Of a stretch of DNA of 64,000 bases, positions 1 through 9,688 are shown in pieces. Position 1 is the first letter of the stretch, and each line of letters begins with the position of its first letter. Source of the stretch: Suillus spraguei (taxonomy: Eukaryota; Basidiomycota; Agaricomycetes; Boletales; Suillaceae); assembly GCA_016800925.1 (NCBI GenBank), contig JABCPU010000277.1, positions 26,115 to 90,114 of the forward strand, written 5' to 3'. Under the pieces are notes generated by a model. It was not told the DNA's origin, made no database searches, and saw only the letters and a list, made by a program, of their open reading frames with translations. The position numbers were made by a program, and so were the translations under genes.

Positions 1-2
1 CT

Positions 3-200
3 TCCACAGACCAACCTATCACTCGTCTATCGACAATTTGTATCGTAGACGGACTGGTCACGAATCTAATAGACGACGATGACGCTGATCTACATCAACT
101 ATATTGCAGGCTTGAGCTGAGAGGATGGGATGTCGAGGATGAATTCCGGACGCATAGGATGAAGCACTGTACTGGGTGCAGTCACTGCAGCCCGTGCTGA
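3..200 (+). CDS. possible 3' terminal exon of an unidentified gene entering from the left
   Basis: One frame is open from base 3 to a TGA at 198-200. It encodes an acidic stretch (Asp-Asp-Asp-Asp near the middle) and ends in a cysteine-rich tail with a C-x2-C-x2-H-C-x2-C pattern. No start or splice acceptor can be assigned because the window begins here. The open length (about 65 codons) is only modestly longer than chance, so this may be non-coding. I do not recognise a family. Confidence 0.25.
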   Translation, partial: STDQPITRLSTICIVDGLVTNLIDDDDADLHQLYCRLELRGWDVEDEFRTHRMKHCTGCSHCSPC

Positions 201-677
201 TCGCTGAGCGCTTGATCCCGGGGTTCACTTCGATCTAGCGCTACTCAACGCTATTGGTAAGTGATTCAGCTTCTTTTACATTGCCTCCGAGCGCCTCACC
301 CCCCATTTTGAATTATTGGCAGTGCGTGCTGTCACCACATAAGCGCTTCAAGTTACTGTCTCGCAAAGGCGCGGCATGGCTCAGCCTCTTTGATAAGCTT
401 CCCCTAACCTGAGCAATTGCAGCGCACAAAGTCATCCCCTGTCATTGTAATCATACGACTCATTATCAAGATGCTGTAGAAGGCTCCCGGAAACCTACAA
501 TTTTGGGAGTTTCGGTCACGGTGCCCTTAGACAAGATTGACGCCTTTACGAACCTATAAATTACGTCGCAGCATGTATTTTGATGATGCACTACAAGCTT
601 CCCAATCCAAATCGTATCGTTGGCCTACCCAATAACCAGTACCAAGGATAATACAACCAGCAGTATTAACCAACAGG

Positions 678-1265
678 ATGCCAGGAAAATTGTATGTGCC
701 TTTCAATCTGCATCATTATATAATCTCACCATGTTCTCTATGCGCCCGCAATCGTTCGTTCGGCACAAAATCTAGACGTCTCGACGCCACCCTCGAATCC
801 ATGCGCTTTGACATACGCAAGCCCCCGCGGGAAGGGATCGCGCAGTCTGCATGGCAACAAATCAAAGATACTCCAGCATTCAGTACGCCCACATACAAAG
901 TTTGCATCATCTCGAAGGCATTCCCTTGGCCAATCATCATCCGTGCCCCTGCTGGATCTGTAGTCACATGCGGGACGATCTTTGAAGAATTACATAGACG
1001 GCTACAAGCGCACATCACGGATGCGGAGTGGGCAATTGCTGCTGTTGATAGTACACGGAAAAGAGGGATCGAGAAAGCTGCAAGGTTGAGGCAAGAAAAA
1101 GACAAGGACAAACGACTGAAGAGAATTGACTGGCTGGGGGACACGCCAGTGTTTCAGGGACTTGTGCAGGACGAGGGGTTCAAGAAGCAGGTACATTTAC
1201 CCGGAAATGCGATTGTCGAGGACACGGAAACAGAGACATGGGTAGCGAGATTTGGGAAACTGTGA
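678..1265 (+). CDS. DUF6699-domain protein
   Basis: This frame of up to 195 codons starts at ATG 678 and ends in TGA. The C-terminal two thirds match the layout of the basidiomycete DUF6699 domain: a 'FDIRKPP' start, a beta strand leading into 'FPWPIII' followed by a Val-Thr turn, then a helix pair rich in Lys and Glu, and a late Trp near the end. The function of DUF6699 proteins is unknown; they are small, probably intracellular, and expanded in mushroom genomes. The first ~30 residues look unlike the family and contain a GTATGT near 694 and a TAG near 776, so a first intron with a very short exon 1 is a reasonable alternative model. A TATA-like element is not obvious. Confidence 0.6.
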   Translation: MPGKLYVPFNLHHYIISPCSLCARNRSFGTKSRRLDATLESMRFDIRKPPREGIAQSAWQQIKDTPAFSTPTYKVCIISKAFPWPIIIRAPAGSVVTCGTIFEELHRRLQAHITDAEWAIAAVDSTRKRGIEKAARLRQEKDKDKRLKRIDWLGDTPVFQGLVQDEGFKKQVHLPGNAIVEDTETETWVARFGKL

Positions 1266-2204
1266 TGGTAACATGTGATTATCATCATGGATACTTTTTC
1301 ATATTTTTGAGCCCGTGCAACGATACCCCGTCACTTATTATTATTAGTCTTATCTATCTACCTGAACTTTGGACTCGCTTAATATACGTATATCGGTGAC
1401 GGCACAAGCACCCAGCATCTCCGGCTCTTGAATTTTCATTCTGCATTTTATTTCCTCATGCAATTACATAATCAGTGTTGACATAAATAGAGACGTATTT
1501 GACTGCCAATGTAGTAGTACAATGTTGGGCCGTAAGTTAGCTACAAGTGTTAGAAAAGTGAATAGCAGGAACCGCGAACTCGCTCCAATGAACACGAACT
1601 TAGTCTAGAAACATGTGCATGATTTACCGCCATTCCACATGTATGAAACTAGTATATATAGACTTATGCATTCCTAGATAATGTCAGAGAGTCAACATTC
1701 CGTTCGGCCCGGTGGCGTTCTTGGTTCTTTCATTGATTTCCGCTTCCCATCACATGACAAGGTGCCAGCATCCCAAGTATGGCGGGTACTTTTGGGTCGT
1801 ATTGCGTATGGTTGGATTCACTGCATTGGCCATGTTCATACACGTAACATCATGATAGCCTGCATCTCATTCATCGAGGTGACTCGTAATCCATATTATC
1901 AACCTAGAGCGCCAATACACATTCAGTGCACTAGGCAATAAATCAGTAAGCCGATTATGATCCAGGAAGCTGACTCATGGGCGCTGACCGCAGTCGCGGA
2001 GATTCCACAGGACCTCGCCCCGGTTCCCATATGTCGCGGATTTGCTGATTGCGTTCTGCCGTATTGCCAAAGCAATTGTTTGATCCAACTGTGCTAGCTA
2101 AATCAATTGATCAAGTGGAGTAATGCAAGGCCCGGTGCCCGTCTCTTCCTGTAGGGTTCACGTGGGATGCTTTATTTTATGTATATAACTTGAATGCACT
2201 TTCT
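1266..2204. other. intergenic region with the P450 promoter
   Basis: No convincing gene. An 86-codon frame at 1681-1941 has no recognisable motif. A TATA-like 'GTATATAA' at about 2181-2188 lies some 20 bp before the P450 start codon, and AT-rich runs occur at 1650-1670. Confidence 0.5.
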
Positions 2205-4430
2205 ATGACGTTCGTCCTATCTCCGCTCCTCCCATTGGTCATGCTACAGCTCCCTGGCCTGCACATTTTTGGCAACACTCAGCTCATCCTCAATGCTGGG
2301 GCTTGTGTTGGAGTAATGGCAGTAATTGTTTGGGCTTACCTTCGGAAATCAGGTAGTCGCCTTCCACTCCCACCTTCTCCTCCCACTTGGAGACTTTGGG
2401 GACACTTTTTACCCCCTCGCAAGTGAAGTTTCATATCCCCGACCTCATTTCTTGTAATCTGATTATATCACATTTCTGATCAGCCCGTCTCGCACCATAG
2501 CGCAGTGGATCAACGAGTATGGCCCTCTAGTTACTATTCGCTCAGGAACCCAGACCATCGTGATCATTGGTCGATACAAAGTTAGTTCCTTCAGTGTTCA
2601 TAATACGTGATCATCTTCAGATCCAACACTTCGTTGCAGGCCGCGGTGGATATAATGGAGAAGCAGGGTAGAATGCTAGCTGATCGACCTCGCCTTGTTG
2701 CCGGAGAAATTCTTGCACGCGGACTCACCATCGGTTTATCACGTGCTGGGGACAGGCTCCGTCGGAAACGCAGGTTCGTCACGGTAATTCTGGGGCTCAG
2801 ACAGCCCTGATCTTACTTCTAAATATGGTACAGAGCACTCCATACGCATCTCCAGCCCAAATCAGCTGAGACGTATCAACCTCTGCAGATGTCACAAGCG
2901 AAAGCCGTGATCCTCAGCATTCTCGACGATCCACTCAACTTTCAGGACCATGTGGCAACGTAAGTGATTTCCTACGTATAGCATCCGGGCCTGAGTATGT
3001 TACTTACGAGTTCTTCGAAGTTATGCCGCAGCGACCATCATGAAAATTGCGTATGGGAAGACCACACCGATATCCGGAACTGATCCCGAGATTATGCAGG
3101 TCCGCCAGCTCATCAGGAAAATTGGTACAGTCCTGCGCCATGGTTATTACTTGGCGGACTCCATACCATGGCTTAAATACCTTCCTTGGTATGCGCCAGA
3201 ATTAAGAGACGAGTACGAAAGGACCAAGCGACTCTACACAGACCAGCTGAACCGCGTAAGACAGCAATTAGTACGTGCTATCTTGCCTGTCTTCACATGG
3301 TATTTGAGTTGTTCCACAGCAGAGCAACGAGGACATCGCCCCATCATTTTCAAAACACATTCTAGAAAATAGACATCTCTATGGCTTGACGGAGATCGAG
3401 ATGGCGTATCTTTCTGGCGTCTTTTCTTCGGCTGGAATCGAAACGGTGAGGCGTCTTCTATTTTTCCGATTGATTTCACTGAAATGAGGGATCAGACCGC
3501 TGTGGCAATATGCACAGTGCTAACAGTGGCCGCACGCTTCCCTGAAGAACAAGCTAAAGTACAGGCCGAGCTTGATTCAGTCATCGGAAGGGGGGAAGGT
3601 AGTTCGTTTTACATCGTAGTTATGTCAATTGAATGATTTCTCCGCTAAAGCGCCGACCTTCGCCGATAAATCATCCCTTCCTCGCCTGGAGGCGTTTATC
3701 TCTGAGGCTTTGAGATGGAGACCGTTAGCTGCTGAAGGTGGGTCTCTAAATGGTCGGTCTCTGCACTTGAAGTTCACACAATCTACCCCATAGGATTACC
3801 TCACCGGACTACTGAAGACGTAATTTGGGCAAGTGCCTCCTGAACGATTTGTTGTGCGCGGGATAATCTGACATCTGCCTGCAGGAAAACTATTGCATTC
3901 CCGCAGGAACTACCGTAACTGGTAACCACTGGTAAGTCGATGTTCTTGAATATAAGAAGTATCAAATTGTCACCGTGTCAGGGCCATCTCTCGAGATCCA
4001 GATGTTTATCCCGAGCCTGATGCATTCAAGCCCGAGCGTTGGATTGATGACCAAGGTCACTTAAGGGATGATCTCGCATTCTTTGTATACGGATTTGGTC
4101 GGCGGTGAGCAGCGTCTTTTGTGATATACTTTCTTTGATTGTCCTTCCTTGCAGCGTATGTCCAGGTCAACACGTTGCGAACAGGTTAGAGTTCTTTCTA
4201 TATGCATGATTACGCGCATGATTTCCCGATCTAATTTTAAATGTTATAGATCGGTGTTCATAAATTCGCTTCTTATTCTTTGGGCCTTCAAACTCAGTCT
4301 GGATCCTACAAAACCGCAGGATGACATGGAACTCATGAACGCGACAACTCCATGCGCCATTGAATTTAAAGCGAGGATTCCAGAAGCAGAGCTTAGGCGT
4401 ATGATGCAGAACTATCCCGAGGGCGGGTGA
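2205..4430 (+). CDS. cytochrome P450 monooxygenase, multi-intron
   Basis: A haem-thiolate monooxygenase that would insert oxygen into a lipophilic substrate, using electrons from P450 reductase at the ER membrane. About twelve small introns split it. In order along the exons I see: an N-terminal membrane helix followed by a Pro-rich hinge ('LPLPPSPP') in exon 1; the B/C region around 2500-2800; the I-helix 'AGIET' ending at the intron near 3445 and resuming with Thr; the ExxR pair in 'SEALRWRP' near 3705; and the haem-binding loop 'FVYGFGRR' + 'VCPGQ', split by the intron at about 4105-4153, which supplies the cysteine ligand. The frame closes at TGA 4428-4430. ATG 2205 is chosen because the frame upstream has no other ATG and this one leads straight into the membrane anchor. 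The pattern resembles large mushroom clans such as CYP5144, but family and substrate cannot be settled here. No frame break is seen. Confidence 0.93.
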
Positions 4431-5064
4431 GAAGCATTGGGTGAGGTTATCACCAGGAAGTACATGAAAAACCAGATCATGTATTTGTTCACCCCTCCAG
4501 GATGCTCATCACAACCTCGAGTCTGAATGCTGTAATATTACGGACTATGAATCTATTTAATTATTATGATATTATATATTATAGGGGAGTTAAATGCCCA
4601 ACGCCATACCTAGAATAAATAGAAGTAAATAGAGAATAAAGCCACTAGATAAGCTAAGCCTTGTCGTGCTATGCCGCCATGCCTGTACTTGGTCTAGTCA
4701 GAATTTGATAGATACCCCCTGGTTAACTCACAGTGTCCTCTGCCAGCATTGCAATGCGAAAATATTTTAGCACCATCCGAGGTAGAGCTGCCATCACCTG
4801 TGCAGGATGACGGACATTAGCCTGTCATGTGACCCACTACCCAGCATGAGAAGGGAACACATTTTATTTCACAACAAACTTCAACCTTCCTACGAATTCA
4901 TGAATGTCTCGCTGCACGAGATCGCCTACAGTGGGAAAAGTTACCTCATAACTGCGTCGTTATGCCAGGGAGCTTGGCGTCCCAGTTGCCTGCTTAGGCA
5001 CCTTCAATTACGACCTCGACCACCGGTATGCGGGGCTCGGAAACCTGCATAACACGAAAGTGGA

Positions 5065-5075
5065 GTGTCCAGAGG
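5065..5075. repeat. left copy of the LINE target-site duplication
   Basis: The 11-mer GTGTCCAGAGG at 5065-5075 is repeated exactly at 5551-5561, immediately outside the 5' end of the LINE fragment. Direct repeats of this length flanking a poly-A-tailed insert are the mark of target-primed reverse transcription. Confidence 0.9.
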
Positions 5076-5550
5076 TTTTTTTTTTTTTTTTTTTTGATCC
5101 TTGTTTATTGTCCGTTGGGGCTATGCCCTATGATGGACACTGCCTACTGTACATCTAATCTATTCGTATATGCTTTGGTCCGTTTTTGGTTGTCTATGCT
5201 ATACAGTGGTCCTGGCTTGCGCGCGGACGTTAGGGCCTTCTTCAGGCTCTTGATATGATTTGTGCGACTTGTTGTCGCGTTTCCTCTATTCCTTCTCCTT
5301 TTCCGCTGGGGGGGTTACATCTCCGAAGGTTTGTTCCAATCTTCTCGTGCGCGCGATGTACGTCAACGTTGCTCTCATTCCCTTGCTTTCGTTCAGCAGG
5401 TACTCGATTTTGCATTGTCTTGCTCCGACTTCTTTCCTCATTTGTTCTCTCTGGTTCACGTATGCTGGGCAGACTAGGATGAAGTGGTGTACCGTTTCGT
5501 CATGGTTTTCGCATGCTGGGCAACGCGCTGTTGGGGATTTCGCTTTGTGT
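5076..5550 (-). mobile_element. 5'-truncated non-LTR retrotransposon (LINE), Tad-like tail
   Basis: Read on the minus strand, the insert is 475 bp long. It begins inside the last part of a LINE ORF2 and ends in 20 A residues (T run at 5076-5095). The frame is open from 5549 to the TAG at 5286-5288 and carries the C-terminal zinc-binding signature of LINE polymerases: C-P-x-C, then E-T-x-x-H-x-F, then C-P (the CCHC found after the RT/RNase H domains). The 5' truncation, poly-A tail and exact 11-bp target duplication show a dead-on-arrival copy. There is no frame break in the retained part, so the insertion is probably fairly recent. Confidence 0.88.
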
Positions 5551-5691
5551 GTGTCCAGAGGTACGAGATAGCGACGGTGCCATAATTCACCCCCGCGACT
5601 ACTGGTTCAACCTGCGACACGTCGAAGTAGATGTATACCTGAAGCTGTGTGCCGCAAGCCTATGACTAGAATGTATATGTTAACTGAACAC

Positions 5692-6161
5692 AGGTGGGCT
5701 ATCCCCTCTTCCGCCAGCCTAAGTCGAGGATGACAGATGGGGACAAGTATGGTTCCCGCAACTACCAGATCATCCGAACGCAAAGGTCACCATAGTAGTA
5801 AGGAGAGAACAATTAAATAGGAGATCGAGCTATGAACACGCAGCAACACAGCAGGGTAAATGGAATCGGAGACCCACAACGCCATGGAAAGAGGCAGAAG
5901 TGCCCATGGTAGTCAATAAAAGAGCACGGAAAGGAGAAAGCACGATGAACACGCAATGATTCAAGCTGTCCCAACTGAAATAAGATTCTATGTTCACCGA
6001 TACGGTCTACGAAAGCTGTGAATTGGAATTGCGGGTCCCCCATGGTCCGAATTGATGTTGTTGAGACTCAAGATGCGAATGCTACGTCGATGACTTTTTA
6101 CCTACGCTGCGAGTCAACCATTCGTACAAATCGATCCCGTGTATATTTTGGCAATTCCATA
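5692..6161. other. intergenic, 3' flank of the protease gene
   Basis: No gene recognised. Short frames at 5813-6043 have no motif or plausible splice context. Confidence 0.4.
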
Positions 6162-7632
6162 TTAGTTGATGTCGGCAGTAGTGAAGGGAGTTTCGGCAAA
6201 ACCGACCCCAAAGTGGTCATTTAACACGATGTAGAAGCGCTGCATAAATGTGTAGCCAACAACAAAGTCAAGCCCAGGGCGAGCGGCCGTGCCCAGGTTC
6301 GCAATGATGAGATATATGCCATCGGTCTCACCACCAGTAAGCTTGTTGTTGATAGAACGGGGCCAGATCTGGGCGTTAGCGACCAGACTGAGGGTTTTCT
6401 GTGCAAAATGGTGAACAAGGGGTGTGACAGCCGACAGAATTGACATACGTGGCTCATACGGAATTGCAACACCTGTAAGACATTGTACCTGTCAAGGGTA
6501 ATACGGAGAAGACCAGTCGGCTGATCGAAAGTAGCGCCGGTTGCGGCCTGGTACCTGTGATAGGCATCTATCGGGCGCTGATTAGACCATTATTACTCGC
6601 TGCACTCTAAATACACACACGGGGCAATTTTAATAAAGGTGGTCCCAGAATCGATGAAGCCAGCAGCGTTGTCCAAGATTTCCGTATCGCCGTAAGTGAT
6701 GCTCTGATCGATACCCCAGTAGTTCGCTGAGGGGGTGATTTCGGTGACAGGACTGAAACAGCATAATTACTAAGAGTCTTGATTGATCTAGGAGCTGAGG
6801 TAGCTTACGTGTATACAATGCTGCCAATAAACTTGGTATAGTCAACGCCACCAAAGGAGAGCTCTCCAACATTGGTGTCTAAGTTCGGGGTGGGCCGGAA
6901 AAAGATACCGACAATGTTGTGATCAATGGCGCCTGCGCTGACCAGGCAGTTGGTAAAAGTCGGGTACGTGACACCCGGTCTATCTGTCAGGGTATTGAGT
7001 GTCAAATCTTCAGGCCCGAGGCCAAGGACACCGTCAGATATGACGTTGTTCCAAGTATAAGCAACAGCGAGGTCGTAGTTGAGGATGGCAAGCCCACCAC
7101 CGAGAGTGACGGTATCTCGGAAGATAGTTCCTATAGATAATTGTAGGTATTTTCAATATTTTCAACTTATGATATTGTTGTATGTCGTACCAGAGAATGA
7201 GGAAGAAGGACCCCCCGGAATACCGGAGTAGAGTGCCCTTACACCCTGTCCGGTGGAGACGCCGGTTTCGCTGTATGGACTGCTTGCGCCAATCCATGTG
7301 ACCGCGCTACCGGTGTCGACAATCACGTTGTCTTCAATAATATATTAGTAGTCGCATATTTTCTCAGTGTTGAACTAACAGGTCCTGGGGGGGCTGCCAA
7401 CGCTAAGTGTCACGGAATATTTACCCCAAGCACTGTCTCGGAATATAGAAATGCTTTCAGCACGGTAGTCCTGTAAGGCTGCCACACGAGCTTTATCGTG
7501 TTGCACGAGGTCAATAGTACCATTGGATCTCCTGGTAAGGGGGAGGATAATGGTGGAATTGCGAACTTCAATGGGCGATCCCGTGATTGACAAAGCCAGG
7601 AGAAGAGTCAACAAGGATTCAATGAGGAACAT
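6162..7632 (-). CDS. secreted pepsin-like aspartic protease (peptidase family A1)
   Basis: An acid endopeptidase probably secreted for protein digestion. Start ATG at 7632 opens a hydrophobic signal peptide (Met-Phe-Leu-Ile-Glu then a Leu-rich core, cleavage likely near Gly-Ser-Pro) and a short propeptide. Several introns follow. The first catalytic motif is 'VDTGSAVTW' (about 7300-7330), and the second is 'GFIDSGTTF' (about 6640-6660), so both aspartates are present. Between them lie 'DGVLGLGP' and the flap region. The end reads 'GYTFMQRFYIVLND' and 'GVGFAETPF', the usual C-terminal barrel strands of polyporopepsin-type enzymes, closing at TAA 6162-6164. Splice sites are canonical and no exon carries a frame break. 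It is a single gene with no linked partner. Confidence 0.92.
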
Positions 7633-8635
7633 GGCTTATTGGAAGTAATATCATGCTCAGTAGCCCGTTATATATTTCAAGTTATGTGCCAGCGAACGCG
7701 ATGACCGTGGCACGTACTGTATTGAAACGTCCCCTCGAAAAAGCAATGATGAGGTAGTTCAGATCCGAGTCAGATCATCAGTGCAAGAATTCGACCTCTC
7801 GATAAAATGTGGTAAGAGACACCTCACGTTCATTTCAATAGAGATGCCACCTATCATGAATACATTGGTGTAGCAAGCGTTAACGAGCGCTAAGCCTTGA
7901 GAGCGGTTGCAATGTCCACATTGCTTTGTCACACGCAAATGACTGTTAATGGCGTAGCGTTCAAATGATGCGTCCTTCAAGTTGTTTCAGAGTGCCGGGT
8001 TCACTGCGGAAACGAGAATTTGATCAGGCCTTCCAGGACAGGGTGCGAAAAGACGACATAACCAGCACATAATGGTGACAGAGCAGTAGAAAGTTCGGGT
8101 TCTAATCCGACGTACTATAGGAACACCGGTTAAAATATTGGAATATGGGTCGCTAGTACTATTCCGACGACTGAATTATATCTAGTTTATAGGGTTCGTA
8201 TGTCTGACTTTAGTCTGAATACGAAGCTACCATAAGACTATATCCTCTCATATGGATCTGACCCGCTCCCTGACGCTTCCAGTCATCACTCCTTCGCTCC
8301 CTGCCTCTCAATACCACAATGTACGGTTCTCACCAGCTTCTAGAAGACAAGAAGTGCGTGAGATGGAAACACGCATCATCTGACAGCGCAATGAGAAAAG
8401 TTAGATCTTGCTGTTCACCTGGGAAAGATAACACCACATACCATGTGAGAGCAAAACATGGCTTGGTTGGGTTGGGCAATCGCAGAGAAAGTCATTCTGG
8501 CAGTATCAAGGTCAAAAAAAGTAAACATTTCAACAGATAACATTACACACCGCATGAGAATGGGCCGTCGCCAAAGCACCACCAGCATTGAAATCATGCA
8601 CCTCCTCGTTGTTGGACAGCGAGAGACTGTAACGA
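7633..8635. other. intergenic, no gene seen
   Basis: Upstream of the protease there is a TATA-like 'TTATATATTT' near 7667-7676 on the minus side. The rest shows only short frames without motifs. Confidence 0.4.
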
Positions 8636-9030
8636 GCCGTCAGCGTCAGGCAAGCGAGCCAACAGACGAGAACACAACAGCCTGCACCAACTGAGAGCGG
8701 GCCACAGCCAAAGCATCATTCAACATCGAGCCGAAAGACTAGAGGCGCATTCTCTGAGAGCAGGACACGACCAGAGCATCATCAGCGTCAGGTAAGCAAA
8801 CCAAAAGACGAACACAGATACTCTGAGAGCGGGACATAACAGGAGCGCCATCAGGGTTGGCTATTAAGCGAGCCAAAAGTGAGAACACGCAGTGGCCAAG
8901 AGTGGGACGTGACCATCAGGGTTCAGTAAGTGAACCAACAGACGAGAAAGGCAACGGCTGAGAGCGCGACACGGTCAGAGCATCATCAGCGTCGGGTAAG
9001 CGAGCCAAAAGACAATAACAGCTTACCATA
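8636..9030. repeat. degenerate tandem repeat, unit about 75-85 bp
   Basis: Words such as 'GAGAGCGGGACA', 'CATCATCAGCGTC' and 'AAGCGAGCCAAAAGAC' recur in the same order about five times between 8636 and 9020 (for example near 8690, 8757, 8836, 8961). The copies differ by substitutions and small gaps, so the array is old. No coding frame runs across it. Confidence 0.6.
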
Positions 9031-9176
9031 GGACCCGGTTTCGCCACTCTGAAGGTGAAACTAAAGGTCTCGAATGTGACTAGTAGCGGGTTTTCTATTG
9101 TGTCATCGTCGAAAAAAATGATTTTGGCAGAGAAATCCATTCCGGCCCGTAGTACGGTTGGCTATGTGTATCAGGA
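9031..9176 (-). other. possible orphan exon beside the Helitron
   Basis: On the minus strand a frame encodes 'FSAKIIFFDDDTIENPLLV' and 'ETFSFTFRVAKPGPM', ending exactly at a donor-like GTAAGC (about 9024-9029). It looks protein-like and may be an exon whose 5' part was separated by the Helitron inserted at 9177. No family is recognised. Confidence 0.3.
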
Positions 9177-9182
9177 CGAGTC

Positions 9183-9600
9183 CACCACCCGTTGTGCCTT
9201 CGGCACAGGAAGCAAAAGGAGTGCTTCGCACTCCTTTTGCTTCCTGTCCAAGGCTTCATCCTAATAATTCACTTTGCCCAAGGCACAGGAAGGCAAAAGA
9301 GTGCTTCGCACTCTTTTGCCTTCCTGGCCTTGGCTTCATCCCAATAATTTCTTTTGCCCAAGGCACAGAAAGCCAAAAAGAGTGCTTCGCACTCTTTTGC
9401 CTTCCTGGCCTTGGCTTCATCCCAATAATTTTCTTTTGCCCAAGGCACAGAAAGCCAAAAAGAGTGCTTCGCACTCTTTTTGCCTTCCTGGCCTTGGCTT
9501 CATCCCAATAATTTTCTTTTGCCCAAGGCACAGAAAGCCAAAAAGAGTGCTTCGCACTCTTTTTGACTTTCTGGCCTTGGCTTCATCCTGATAATCATAG
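9183..9600. repeat. five tandem ~81-bp units, each a long palindrome (Helitron 3' region)
   Basis: The core GTGCTTCGCAC recurs at about 9221, 9301, 9382, 9463 and 9547, a spacing of 80-84 bp. In each unit the arms AAGGCACAG..AAGCCAAAAAGA and its reverse complement flank the core, giving a hairpin stem of some 25 bp, separated by 'TTCATCCCAATAATT'. The outermost unit adjoins a second small hairpin (GTGCCTTCGGCAC) beside the element end. Helitrons normally have one terminal hairpin; here it has been amplified. Confidence 0.85.
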
Positions 9601-9688
9601 TAAATCTTCAAACAAACATGTACATTTCACCACCATTTCAGCAAGACTAAAAGTACACTACATATCACTTTACATAAAACTACATCAA

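Larger units (their letters stand above)
4890..5691 (+). pseudogene. unrecognised coding remnant split by a LINE insertion
   Basis: If the LINE at 5076-5550 and one copy of its target duplication are removed, one frame reads through the junction: Tyr-Ala-Arg-Glu-Leu before it, then 'FNYDLDHRYAGLGN', the junction codons, and 'HPRDYWFNLRHVEVDVYLKL', ending in TGA at about 5690. Upstream (4890-4960) a second frame gives a matching piece ('AARDRLQWEKLPHN') that needs a one-base shift to join. The protein family is not recognised. The coherent frame across the insertion site argues that a real gene existed here before the LINE landed. Confidence 0.4.

Noticed and set aside
1681..1941. 86-codon plus-strand frame
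   Set aside because: No homology or splice support, and its length is within chance expectation for this base composition.
9158..9611. Overlapping frames on both strands at the Helitron 3' end
   Set aside because: They are translations of the tandem palindromes; the same peptide recurs on both strands because the DNA is palindromic.
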